Assembly: GCA_002778195.1 (NCBI GenBank) | Contig: PCDI01000006.1 | Coordinates: 1,183,950-1,247,949 of the forward strand | Reading direction: 5' to 3' | DNA: 64,000 nt | Source: Raffaelea ambrosiae | Taxonomy: Eukaryota > Ascomycota > Sordariomycetes > Ophiostomatales > Ophiostomataceae | Shown: positions 21,069 to 31,039 of the stretch, piece by piece | How the letters are laid out: each line of letters starts with the position of its first letter | Position numbering within the stretch: the stretch's first letter is position 1 | Program-made: the position numbers and the translations under genes | The notes under the pieces: generated by a model | Databases searched by the model: none | What the model was told of the DNA's origin: nothing | The model's input: the letters and a program-made list of their open reading frames with translations, nothing else

Positions 21069-21683
21069 TCAGTCTCTCCAGTACTGGCTTCTTACCGCCC
21101 TCTGTCTGTCACGGTCAGTGCTCATGAGTGCGGCATCTTTTGCTTCTTGCTCAATGATCTCCGCTGTGATTCCCGGGAAGAGGCTGATGTAGCCTTCGTT
21201 ATTGAGTTCCTCCACCGCTCGCAGGAGCCACGTCCGGCAGGTGAGGCCCCCAAAGCGCTTTGTGTCCTCCAACGGGACCTGGGCAATACGGTCTCGGAGA
21301 GCGTCGTGCATCAAGGGTTCGATCACGGCAATCTCGAGCGCTGCGACAATGGTGTCCGTATAGATGACTGAATCGCTGGTTCGGTGGTCGTAGAACCAGA
21401 AACCCGTCGGCCTCGTGACATGGGAGACCCAGCCGTCGCTGAGACCACGATGCAGGTAGAAAGCCCAGTGCCACTTGTCGACCTCTTCTTGATCAGAGAG
21501 AAGGATGTAGAGGCTGTTGATGTTCAGGGATAGCAGGGGATTGTATCTGGAAACTGGATTTGGTGTTGGAGAACCAGAAGCCGCCAATTGTTGGTCGGAG
21601 GCACCGGAGGGCTTCTGGTCCGAGTTTATAGAAGAAAGAAATGCCATAACTTGAGCCTGGAAAAGACGGAACGAAGTCTCCAT
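21069..21683 (-). CDS. DUF6914-like protein of unknown function
   Basis: A 204-residue intronless frame. The pattern SLYILLSDQEEVDKWHWAF, then WFYDH, then a long helix region (LEIAVIEPLMHDALRDRIAQ), then CRTWLLRAVEELNNEGYI and a C-terminal EQEAKDAAL resembles the fungal family DUF6914, in which a short strand-rich N-terminal part with K.HWAL is followed by a conserved CRTWV helix. No function is known for that family and no catalytic motif stands out. The first 40 residues are low-complexity and may not all be translated; an additional small open frame upstream (21880-21626, minus) could be an extra exon but does not join cleanly. It has no obvious tie to the neighbouring pathways. Confidence 0.55.
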   Translation of the reverse strand: METSFRLFQAQVMAFLSSINSDQKPSGASDQQLAASGSPTPNPVSRYNPLLSLNINSLYILLSDQEEVDKWHWAFYLHRGLSDGWVSHVTRPTGFWFYDHRTSDSVIYTDTIVAALEIAVIEPLMHDALRDRIAQVPLEDTKRFGGLTCRTWLLRAVEELNNEGYISLFPGITAEIIEQEAKDAALMSTDRDRQRAVRSQYWRD

Positions 21684-22317
21684 ACGTTATCTGGGGCCGA
21701 TATATCGAAAGAGTCAGATTCTACGACAGTTAGACGACTGTGGTTAGGCGCCGACCTTGACAACTCGTAGATATCGCCAACCTCACTGCAGGACCCACAA
21801 ACGATGCCTACCCCACGTTTCTCCACTTTTACGCTGTGGGGTTCGAATTGGAGTACCCAATTTTCGATAAGCGTTCTCATTGGCTTCCTGAAGAGTGGAC
21901 TTTTGGTATAAAAATGGGGGTTTCGAGAAGTTTATATCACGCTTGATGGAAAGGAATGCACCTGAATTTGCGGTAGCTGGTCAAAGCCGGAATGACTTTT
22001 CAAAAAAAAAGGAAGAAAAAGGATGAAAAACCGGATGAAAAAACATACCACCACAGCCACTGTCTTACAAATTCTGCACATTCTCGGTTGAAGTTTTCTT
22101 TGACGGCCCCCAAAAGGACTCTAATCAATGGGCGAGAAATGGTCGTCATTCATACAATATCTCTTCACTGTCCAGTTTTCCAAAGACAGCCATTTCAGCT
22201 CGCTTACAGCCGCTCGCTAGACCGTATGTGTTTGACTGTATTGTATTGTCTATCTTCTTATCTTCTAGTTCTTTATCGCGTCTATGTTTCGTTTTGTTTT
22301 GCTGGAAGACAACGAAA
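21684..22317. other. spacer; no gene recognised
   Basis: This interval holds the promoter side of the DUF6914-like gene and the 3' side of the hydantoinase gene. An A-rich run (22000-22040) and a T-rich stretch (22220-22300) are present. Confidence 0.4.
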
Positions 22318-25300
22318 TCATACGTCCGTCGCATATTCCTCGATCACGCTCCGGGGCTTCACATACGTGCCCAGCGCCTTGTACGGAATGTCGTACCCAA
22401 AGGCAGACGGCCCGCCGATGGCCAGGCCCTCGGGCACGTCGGTCCAGCGCGGCGAGCACACGATGCCCAGGACGGTGACCATGACGCCGTAGCGGAACTC
22501 GGGCACGCCCAGCGCGCGGCCGGACTGCGTGTCGATGACGGAGATGAGGTCCGGGACGGTGGCGACGTAGGTCTGGGTGCCGTCGTCGGCGGTGTGCTGG
22601 GCGTAGATGTTTTCGTTCTTGAAGGGGATGGTGAGCGTGCCGCCGACGGCGACGGCGGGCACCTGGCGCGACGCGGCGGCGTCCGCGTCCTCGAGCTCGC
22701 TGGCCTGGGCCTGCTGGATGGTGATCTCGCCGTACGAGTGGCCCTGGAAGAGGCGGCGCTCGACGGCGACGATCTTGCCGCGGAAGAGGACCTTGGCGGC
22801 GCCGGGCCCGCCGCACTCGTCGATCATCTGCTCGGCGACGGTGCTGATGGTGTTGTTGGCGGTGGCGCGGGCGATGGTGCGGCCGATGCGCCAGGCGAGC
22901 GAGAGGGTGTTGAGGACGGCGTAGTGGGTGATGGCGTGCTTGGTGGTGGGCTTGGCGGCCATGCCGACGCGGGAGCCCATCTGGGCGCAGGAGGCGCGCA
23001 GGGCGCGGTCGACGATCTCGTGGTCGGTGGTCCGGGTCATGAAGATGGTGACGCCGTTGCCCGAGGCGATGCAGCAGGGCACGAGGGCGTTGCTCTCGTA
23101 GGCGCAGATGGTGGTCTGCCAGTAGGTAGGATAGGCGCGGCCTGGGGGGTCAGCGATGAACGAAGAAAGAGAAAGAGAAAGAAGAAAGAAAAGAAAACGT
23201 GAAAGAGAATAAGAAAGAAAAGAAAACGTGAAAAAGAAAGGCATCCACCAGTAAAAAAAGACAAAAGGCATCCACCACCCCCACCACCACCACCTACTCA
23301 CCCATGAAATCGGCATCCACGGCCGGACAGTCCTGGTACTTGGTCGAGCCCAGCGTCAGCGCCTGCAGGCCGTTGGCGCCGCCAATCTCGAGGTCCATGA
23401 ACGCGTCCAGCTTCTTGTGGCCCAGATACGCCATCAGCTCCTCGACGGCCTGCTCGGTCTCGTCGTTGGCCATGCGCTCGTTGGACACGGCCGGCGACCC
23501 CATGTGGCCGCCCCAGTAGACGACGGCGTCGTCGCGGAGCGACGCCGCGTCGATGACGCGGATGCGGTGGCCGTCGCGCAGCTGGTCCCGGATGCGGATG
23601 GAGTCGCTGAACGGCGAGCCGCCGCCGGCACAGCCCAGCACGTAGCACCCGTCGGCCAGCCACGCCAGGTCCGTCTGCGAGATGAGCCACTCCTGCACGC
23701 CCGTCGCCGGGTTCTTGCAGACGGTCGGCCGGTAGTCGTCGGGGCGCACCGCGGCCTCGGGCGGGACCGCGTCCTCCTCGGCCGCGGCTTTCTGGGCTTC
23801 CTCGGGGAGGTCCGCCTCGTCCTCGTCGTCGTCGTCGTCGTCACGCTCCGCCGCCTCGTCGACGTCTGTTTGGTGCGTCTGCGCCCGCAGACCCGCCAGG
23901 GACAGCTCGCCGACGGCGCGCGCCACGATGCGCACCTGGTTGGCCAGGTACTGGATGGGGATGACGTCGACGTCGGCCACGTAGACGGTGTCGCGCTGCG
24001 CGCCGACGGCGACGGCGCGCTCGATGGCGGTGGCCTTGGCCTCCTCGAGGATCTGGGCCGTCGTGCGCTCGTGCGTGTTCTGGATGGCGTCGACGGCGCC
24101 GCTCACCTTGGAGATGGCGGCGCCGACGGCGTTGGCCACCGAGTGGAAGGGCGGGCAGATGACGCGCGTCACGCCGTCCAGCGCCGGCGGCGCCACCACC
24201 GACCCGCCGCCCACCAGCAGCACCGGCAGCGGCGCCGGCGACGTCTTCATCTTGTCGATGACGGCCTCGAGCATGGCCTTGATGCGGGCCTGGGCGCGGG
24301 CCACCACCGCCGGATCGAGACCCTGCACCCGGGCCGCGTCGCCGATCGGCTCGTCCACGCCGGCCGCGACGGCCACGTCGGTCGCCGTCAGCACGTCGCC
24401 GCCAAACACGCGGCCCCGGGTGGTCAAGAAGTGGCCGACCGAGTCCGGCCCCACGGTCACTTTGCCGTCGGCGGCGTCGTCGTGCACCCGCACCAGGGAG
24501 CCGCCGCCGAGGCCGATGGACTCGATGTGCGGCATGCCAAAGTTGATCTTGACGCCGGCCACGGTCACGTAGGCGGACGCCTGGCGCGGGAAGCCCGAGG
24601 GCAGCAGGACGCCCACGTCTGCCGTGGTGCCGCCAATGTCCACGACGATGGTGGCCGTGCGCTCGTCGGGGGCGGGGTCCGGGCCGGTCGGGGACAGCCC
24701 GAGGTAGGCGGCGCCGCGCATGGAGTTGGTGGGCCCCGACGAGAAGGTGCGGATGGGCAGGCGGGCGGCGGTGGCGGCGTCGATCAGGGTGCCGTCGTTC
24801 TGAGTGAGGTAGAGCGGGCAGCGCAGCTGCAGGCGCTTCATGGCGGCGCGGAAGCCGCGGATGGTGCGGCGGGCGAACTTGAGGATGGAGGCGTTGAGGA
24901 TGGAGGCGTTTTCGCGCTCGAGGAAGCCGATCTGCGACACGTCGGCCGAGCACACGACGTCGGCGCCGGGCAGCTCGCGGCGGATGATGTCGCGCACGCG
25001 CTGCTCCTGGTGGAAGCGGTCGTCGATGGGCGAGAAGACGCCGGCGACGACGACGGCGTCGATGCCGCGCGCGCGGATCTCGGCGCAGGCCCGGACCACC
25101 TGCTCGTCGCAGACGGGGGCCTCCTGCGCGCCGTCAATGTGCAGGCCGCCGTCGACGTAGGTGTAGTAGCCGTGCATGATGGTGCGCAGGGCGGGCGGGA
25201 AGTCGGAGAACGGCGGCACCTCCTTGGTGAAGGACTTGGACAGGCGCACAATGGCGACCGGCGACAGGCGCCGGGCGTCGTGCTCGACAATGGCGTTGAT

Positions 25301-25543
25301 AAAGTGCGTGGTGCCAATGGTCAGGCAGGCGACCTCGTCGGGCGGCACGCGCGACTGGTCGAGCACGCTGCGCACGGCCGTCTCGATGCCGTCGGTGACG
25401 TTGGGGCTGGTGGTCAGCGTCTTGTGCAGCGCGATGACGCCGCGGTCCGGCGTCTGCGACGCGAGGGCGTCGAGGATCACCGCATCGGTGTTGGTGCCGC
25501 CGACGTCGACGCCGATGCGGTAGAACGTTTCCGGGGAGGACAT
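22318..25543 (-). CDS. hydantoinase/oxoprolinase (HyuA-type) fused to DUF917
   Basis: Two exons (25543-23302 and 23141-22318) splice in phase to 1021 residues. The N-terminal half is the actin-like ATPase part of the hydantoinase/oxoprolinase family: RIGVDVGGTNTDAVIL at the start, then TIVVDIGGTTADVGVL, GLGGGSLVRVHD and PVLLVGGGSVVAPP. An Asp/Glu-rich linker at about residues 560-600 leads to DUF917: LADGCYVLGCAGGGSPFSD, VYWGGHMGSP, ELMAYLGHKKLDAFMDLEIG and DADFMGRAYPTYWQTT, then the beta-rich end. In bacteria the two modules are often separate adjacent genes; in fungi they occur fused. The family opens cyclic amides (hydantoins, 5-oxoproline) with ATP; the role of DUF917 is unproven. The NCS1 permease gene diverges from it, suggesting import and opening of a cyclic ureide or lactam. 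Confidence 0.85.
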
Positions 25544-26223
25544 ACTACTGTCGATGTCCAGCTGGGCAGAGATACAGGGTTGGCACAGACACCTTGCAAG
25601 ACGGGGTGGCAAAATGAACCTCTACCAAGCTCTACATGCATGCACGTCCGCGTGGTATGACCGTCTCAGCGTTTCGCAGACATTATTTGTACAGGGACTT
25701 TAAGGCTATAGCGGTGACAAAGTTCCGTCTCCGGCTGGCAAAACGGCGCTTGTCCGTTGTCGTGTTAGGGAACGGTCTCTGTTCCTCTCCCCTTTTTCTT
25801 TTTTCTTTTTTTTTTTTCTTTTTTTCCTTTTTCCTCGTCTTCTTTTCAACTGACAGACAGCCGGGCCATGGAAGACCAGATACCGCATCCAAAAGCAGGG
25901 TCGGGTTCCGGTCCACTGGTCCCAGCCATCCCCAATGCAGCACGATTGCAGCACGCAGCCCGAATGCAACATGGCGAGCCAGAATGACGAAATGCTCGAG
26001 TTCGGCAGACTCCGCCGAGATAACAGAAACCAGAGGAACGATCGGCCTACCGATAAGTCCGCTAGCCGTCAGCTGCGATCGGCCAAGAGCAGCGGTGGGC
26101 CGACAAACTGCAACGTCGATCGTGATAACGGCGACGCTTGACTAGTCCGCATTGATAACTTGTATACTCTTCCCTCAACGTGCATGCATTCTCTCTCGGG
26201 CAGGATATCTGTCGGACCTGTCG

Positions 26224-26247
26224 TCATGAAAGGGTGCATTGTTATAT

Positions 26248-26289
<42 letters not shown>

Positions 26290-26396
26290 CTAGACTGTTG
26301 CAAACGCCTAAAACGGAGAGAGGGAGAGGGCATGGCTAGCCCTAAGCGGTGTAGCCGGCACGTGAGCTGTCACGGGGCGGCGTAGCCCAGCAATAT
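26224..26396 (+). repeat. dispersed repeat, copy A
   Basis: This segment resembles the reverse complement of 47577-47739. Shared blocks in the same order are TCATGAA, an AG-rich tract, AGCTAGACTG, AGGGCATGGCTAGCCCTA and TCACGGGGCGGCGTA. The 3' core (26325-26396) matches best. No terminal repeats or coding capacity were seen, so it may be the remnant of a non-autonomous or mutated transposon. Confidence 0.55.
26254..26287 (+). repeat. (AG)n microsatellite
   Basis: Seventeen uninterrupted AG units, an expansion of the AG-rich tract in dispersed repeat copy A. Confidence 0.9.
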
Positions 26397-27074
26397 CGTC
26401 ACGTCATACCACAGATCATTGGTCAAACCCCCAACTAATTCTTAGTCCTTAGTACACCGTATATCTGGTGAAGCGCTGCCTGTATCTGATATGGGGAACT
26501 CGTTGGGAACCCCATCCCCGGTTCTCGACCACAGCCCGCGTGTTTCGAAACATACATAGTAGTTCCTTACAGGCCCTCTTGTACAAGGTCCAGCACTACT
26601 TCCAGTTGCATCCTTGGCGGGTCGACTTTTTTTTGGACTCTTATCAGCGAGACCGACAAACGGGGCGAGTAAACATGCCCTATTCGTACAAGCTTCCAGC
26701 CAGACTCCCTCATACACAAAGTCCCCGACAAGGGGCCGGCGGCCAGTCAGACGCATGCCGCACTAACCACCTCGCCCAAAGGCTTGTTTGGTTCCATTCT
26801 CAGCGATAGCTATGTGGTGCAATGTCGCACGGGCCTGACCAGTTGCCACCCACAGCCATGTCTGTTGGCAGACCACACGGAGAAAGCCAGACAGACGGAT
26901 CATATGGAGTAGTCATCCCTGCACTGGTGTACATAACAAAAAGGACCCCTCCATGCGAGGGCAAACGGAACCGCTGCCCGGCATATATCTCATTTGGTTT
27001 TCTTTCTCCCTTCCCATCCGTCGCATCGCATCCTAGACATATCCCCCCCGATCTGATTGTCTTTCACATATCCC

Positions 27075-27079
27075 NNNNN
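27075..27079. other. five undetermined bases in a C-rich run
   Basis: NNNNN lies inside a C homopolymer ten bases before the permease ATG. It is an assembly or base-calling gap, so the leader length and any upstream in-frame ATG (27057) are uncertain. Confidence 0.95.
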
Positions 27080-27089
27080 CCCCCCCACA

Positions 27090-28754
27090 ATGGTCTCCTG
27101 GAGCGCCGTCGGCACCTTCCTGACGGTCCCGACCGCCAAGGACCACATCCTGTCCCCGTGGATCAACGACGACATCCGGCCCCTGTCGCCCGACCGCCGC
27201 ACCTGGACCCGCTGGGTCTACATCTCGTTCTGGGCCATCAACCAGATCTGCCTCAGCAACTGGCAGATCGGCTCGTCGCTCGTGGCCGCCGGCCTCTCCG
27301 TCTGGCAGACCGTCGTCGCCGTCATCATCGGCAAGATCATCATCGCCGGCGTGGCCATCGCCAACGGCCAGGTCGGCGGCCAGTGGCACATTGGCTTCCC
27401 CGTGTGGTCGCGCGCCGTCTGGGGCATGTACGGCTCCTACCTGGCCATCCTGCAGCGCATCCTGCTCGGCCTGGTCTGGTTCTCCACCCAGTCCTACACC
27501 GGCGGCCTGTGCGTGGCCGCCGTGCTGTCGTCCATCTTCTCCGGCTACCAGCACATGCCCAACACCCTGCCGGCGTCGGCCAACATCACCACCAAGGAGT
27601 TCGTCGGCTGGATCATCTACAACGTGCTGACCATCCCCATGCTGTACGTGCCGCCGCACAAGACGCGCGTGCTCTTTGCCGTGCTCAACACCCTGTCCTT
27701 CTTCACGCTCGTCGGCATCATGATCTGGGCCCTCGTGGCCGCCCACGGCGCCGGCCCGCTGCTGTCGGCCTCGTCCACGCTGCAGTCGTCCTCCGAGCTC
27801 GGCTGGGGCATCGTGTCGGGCGTCACCACCGTCATCGGCGGCATCGCCGTCGGCCTGACCAACCAGCCCGACTACTCGCGCTTTGCCCGCCGGCCCGGCG
27901 ACCAGGTCTTTGGCCAGTGGTTCTCCATTCTCGTCTTTGGCGTCTTCATGCCGCTCTTCGGCTGCCTGACCTCGTCCGCCACCATGGCCCTCTACGGCGA
28001 GGCCATCTGGAACCCGCCCAACATCGCCCTCAAGTGGCTCGACACCCACTACGACGCCAAGGCCCGCGCCGGCGCCTTCTTCGCCGGCGTCGGCATGGTC
28101 CTCTGCCAGCTGTCCATCAACACCGTCGACAACGCCTACAGCGCCGCCTTTGACATGGCCGCCGTCTTCCCCCGCTACATCAACATCCGCCGCGGCTGCT
28201 ACATCGGCCTGCTGCTGTCCATCGCCATGTGTCCCTGGGAGCTGCTGGCCAGCGCCGGCACCTTCATCGACGTGCTGTCCGCCTACTCCGTCTTTCTCGG
28301 CCCCATGTGCGGCCTCATGGTGGCCGAGTACTGGGTCAACCGCCGCCAGAGCGTCAAGCTCACCGACCTCTACGACCCCCACCCCGACGGCATCTACTAC
28401 TACTGGCGCGGCTTCAACTGGCGCGCCTTTGCCGCCTGGCTCGTCGGCTTCGCGCCCCAGATGCCCGGCTTCGTGGCCGGGCTCAACGCGCACGTGCACG
28501 TGCCCACCGGCTGCACGCGTCTCTACGAGCTGGCCTTCCCGCTCGGCTTTGTCATCAGCTTCCTGCTCTACGCCCTGCTCTCGCACGTCTTCCCGCCCAA
28601 GGGCCTGGGCGACGTCGACGACGTCGACTACTACGGCACCTTTACCGCCGACGAGGCACGGAAAGTGGGCCTCGCACCACGGGAGCAGACCGAGGGGCTC
28701 GAGGTGACCGAGGTCAACTACACGAGCGACGACATGAAGTACAACAAACACTGA
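27090..28754 (+). CDS. NCS1-family nucleobase/allantoin/hydantoin-type permease
   Basis: An intronless frame of 554 residues with 12 hydrophobic helices. The NCS1 landmarks are present: an N-terminal LSPWINDDIRPLSPDRRTW leader, FWAINQICLSNWQIGSSLV in helix 1, GQWHIGFPVWSRAVWGMYG (the HIGFPVW.R loop is characteristic), STQSYTGGLCV, TNQPDYSRFARRP after helix 6, and CPWELLASAGTFIDVLSAYS with GLMVAEYWVNRR near helices 9-10. Fungal members (Fur/Fcy type) import uracil, allantoin, thiamine or related rings with protons at the plasma membrane. Its divergent partner is the hydantoinase-DUF917 gene, so a cyclic ureide or hydantoin substrate is the natural guess. The start at 27090 follows a sequencing gap but matches the family N-terminus well. 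Confidence 0.9.
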   Translation: MVSWSAVGTFLTVPTAKDHILSPWINDDIRPLSPDRRTWTRWVYISFWAINQICLSNWQIGSSLVAAGLSVWQTVVAVIIGKIIIAGVAIANGQVGGQWHIGFPVWSRAVWGMYGSYLAILQRILLGLVWFSTQSYTGGLCVAAVLSSIFSGYQHMPNTLPASANITTKEFVGWIIYNVLTIPMLYVPPHKTRVLFAVLNTLSFFTLVGIMIWALVAAHGAGPLLSASSTLQSSSELGWGIVSGVTTVIGGIAVGLTNQPDYSRFARRPGDQVFGQWFSILVFGVFMPLFGCLTSSATMALYGEAIWNPPNIALKWLDTHYDAKARAGAFFAGVGMVLCQLSINTVDNAYSAAFDMAAVFPRYINIRRGCYIGLLLSIAMCPWELLASAGTFIDVLSAYSVFLGPMCGLMVAEYWVNRRQSVKLTDLYDPHPDGIYYYWRGFNWRAFAAWLVGFAPQMPGFVAGLNAHVHVPTGCTRLYELAFPLGFVISFLLYALLSHVFPPKGLGDVDDVDYYGTFTADEARKVGLAPREQTEGLEVTEVNYTSDDMKYNKH

Positions 28755-28829
28755 GCCTCGGACTCGGAGTTGGGTGGAGAAACGTACAACCTAGATAGCA
28801 TTCGACTATCCAGAGGAACAGACGACAAC

Positions 28830-30355
28830 AATAATGACCAAATATAGAGCATGGTGTCACACGTGTCCAAGTGCATGCAGTGTCCGGAGGTCCTTCTCGT
28901 TGGCAGAGACAGCGGGTCCATTTCCACCCAAGAATGCAACCACTTGTCCGACTCGTAGTCAACATCGGCACCAGTATACAAAGTACTGTTGCCGTTGCGT
29001 GTGGCCGCATTCTTGGCTCGGCGCACGCGGAGGACACCGCGGTCGATCTTCCAGTCAAAGCACCAACACACCAGTCTACCAAAGAAGGCCCCCGCAACGC
29101 AGGCCGTAGTCGTACAACACCTTGTAGCCACTGACCTGGTACTTGGAGACAAACAATGGCGGACCAATGACTCCGCCGAGCTTTTGGAGGCTGTGTCCCA
29201 ATGTCGGCAATGATGGTGGGCTGTGAAACGACCCGTTAGCGACTTGTCGTACAATATACCAAAGGAAGGCACCACTCCTGACCAGAGACCAAGCCAGTCC
29301 ATTTCCGTGATCATGGGTGTCTGCGTAACCATGAAAAACCACAGCCGAGGATCCTTGAGGGTAGTGCGGAGCTCCCTCCACGAAACCTTGCTGTCAGATG
29401 TTCAAGGGGCGCCAGGTGTTGGTCGAGAAAGTTTTGTTCGCGAGGCGTGAGCCATCTGCTAAATGACTTGGACTTGGGATCTTCCGGCAAACTATGTAGA
29501 GAACAATCGAGAAGGCAACCGTCAGTGATCTTTCAATGCTGACAACCATGGAAAGGCCGGGAAGAAAAATGAATGCAAGAAAGAAAATGAAATGGAATGA
29601 AAGATATCTAATACGTACCACTTCCATGAATCAATCCCCTATTTTCCACCCAGAACCGATATTTCCCAGATAAGCAGCGAGCAGTTGATTACGACAACAG
29701 CGCATGTATCAGGCACAATATGTGGATTGAGGTGCATGTCCTCCTACAATCGGATTTCTTATATTCTCTTTGAAGTCCCAAGCAGCCTTCTTCTCAAGAC
29801 CATGGGTCCATGCCTGTTCACGGGGCTCATGACACAATTCCAAGGATGATACCGCGCCGGTGAGTCTGGCCGTCCCAACTTGTTCTTCTGCGGCATCGTG
29901 ACATTGGCCAAGGACTGCACCCAGTTGTACTGGTTTGAAGTCATGCCTGGACGAGAATGTTGGTCTTCTCCCCAGGAGACAGAACCTTGATGAAGGATGC
30001 CTTGTTGACGACGATCTTAAAGTGTGTTAGTGACATGCTGTTTTTCTTTCCTTTTCTTCTACCTCTCCCCTTTTAGCAGAGAGGGACAGAAAACTGCCCA
30101 TAATTTCCTACCTGTTTAATCATATACGCGAGGCCTACGAAATCAACAAATGCCCGTCGACTTTGCGCACAATTCTTAACTCTTCCTCGGGCGTGAGGTG
30201 GCCAAGAAATCGTCTCGGTTGAAGTCTGGGCTGGACGGATCCAGCCATGCTTCGGCGTGCTCGTCCGAATGTTCGTCAGCGGCTGTGTTGATCACTGCAG
30301 CCTCATTTTTGGAGCTGTTTGATTGGACACCCCCCTCAAGATGACTGTCTGCCAT
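28830..30355 (-). pseudogene. decayed Dal5/allantoate-permease-type MFS transporter
   Basis: Fragments of one MFS gene appear in the expected order but in different frames. From 30355 a start and hydrophilic leader read to NRDDFL, where a one-base shift is needed to continue as TPEEELRIVRKVDGHLL, followed by a stop. SFIKVLSPGEKTN and TSNQYNWVQSLAN (near 30010-29895) are the region before and at helix 2. LPEDPKSKSFSRWLTPREQ (about 29490-29430) is the conserved inter-domain loop, and another shift leads to WRELRTTLKDPRLWFFM (about 29380-29330). Dal5-type anion/ureide permeases are normally about 500 residues. The gene cannot make a full protein. Its place beside an NCS1 permease and a hydantoinase hints that a second ureide importer was lost. 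C-terminal limits are approximate. Confidence 0.65.
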
Positions 30356-31039
30356 TTTCTCGGGGATTTTTTTTCTAGTTCTTTTTCTTTTCTTTTCTGA
30401 CCCGTCCTGGACTCCTTGCCAAGATGTCCTTTTGGGACGAACCAGAATACCGATTGTAAAAAATCAGTGTCATTGAGGCAGTGCTTATACCAATCCTCAG
30501 TTTCTCGTGGCAGACATCCAAAATGCAGTGCCAAGACGAGCTTGAAGGGTGCGTCGCATTGTGATCGCGCAATCTGTCCTCGAGTGCGGCATTGGGAAGT
30601 TGACTAGACACAGCGCCTTGCGGCAGCAGAGTCTGAGCAATTTTTCTTCCTACGAGCAACATGCATGCATGTCCCAGAATACGGCGAGTTGAGATATTTA
30701 TCCATGTCCTGCCCAGGAAAGGTTGACTTTTGCAGCAGGACATCTGAGCATAAGTGTTTGCGTCATCTGGGTCCGGTATGAAGGAGGCTGAAGATCCACT
30801 AAACACAAGCTGACAATCAGCTGCTACGAGCCGCCCCTGGCCCAGCTGAACATCCTGGCGGAAGCAACGACTGTCGGGAATAATGACACAGCAGGAAACT
30901 GTCGGAAGATGTATCCGACAAGTCTATTGATCCTTCGAGCTAGCTGCTAGAACAACACAATTCACGCTTTCGTTAAACAAGAGCAGACCATCCAGAAACC
31001 AACAAATGTCCAGTCGCAGTCCCATCTCCCCTCCCATTC
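30356..31039. other. spacer; no gene recognised
   Basis: This interval lies between the dead permease and the acyltransferase stop. Small open frames on both strands have no recognisable content. Confidence 0.4.

Larger units (their letters stand above)
25544..27089. promoter_or_regulatory. divergent promoter region of the hydantoinase and permease genes, rich in GATA sites
   Basis: HGATAR sites, the target of the nitrogen regulator AreA/Nit2, lie at 26018-26023, 26052-26057, 26123-26128 and 26153-26158 on the plus strand and at 26641-26646 on the minus strand. Four fall within 141 bases. A T-rich tract (25790-25840), an (AG)n run and one copy of a dispersed repeat also lie here. No gene was recognised in the 1.5 kb. 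Confidence 0.5.

Noticed and set aside
23417..25660. 747-codon open frame antisense to the hydantoinase gene
   Set aside because: It is a GC-rich shadow frame; the translation is Gly/Asp/Val/Arg-rich with no domain, while the other strand encodes a complete recognised protein.
27033..28751. 572-codon minus-strand open frame across the NCS1 permease
   Set aside because: Hydrophilic shadow frame with biased composition; the plus strand gives a full NCS1 protein.
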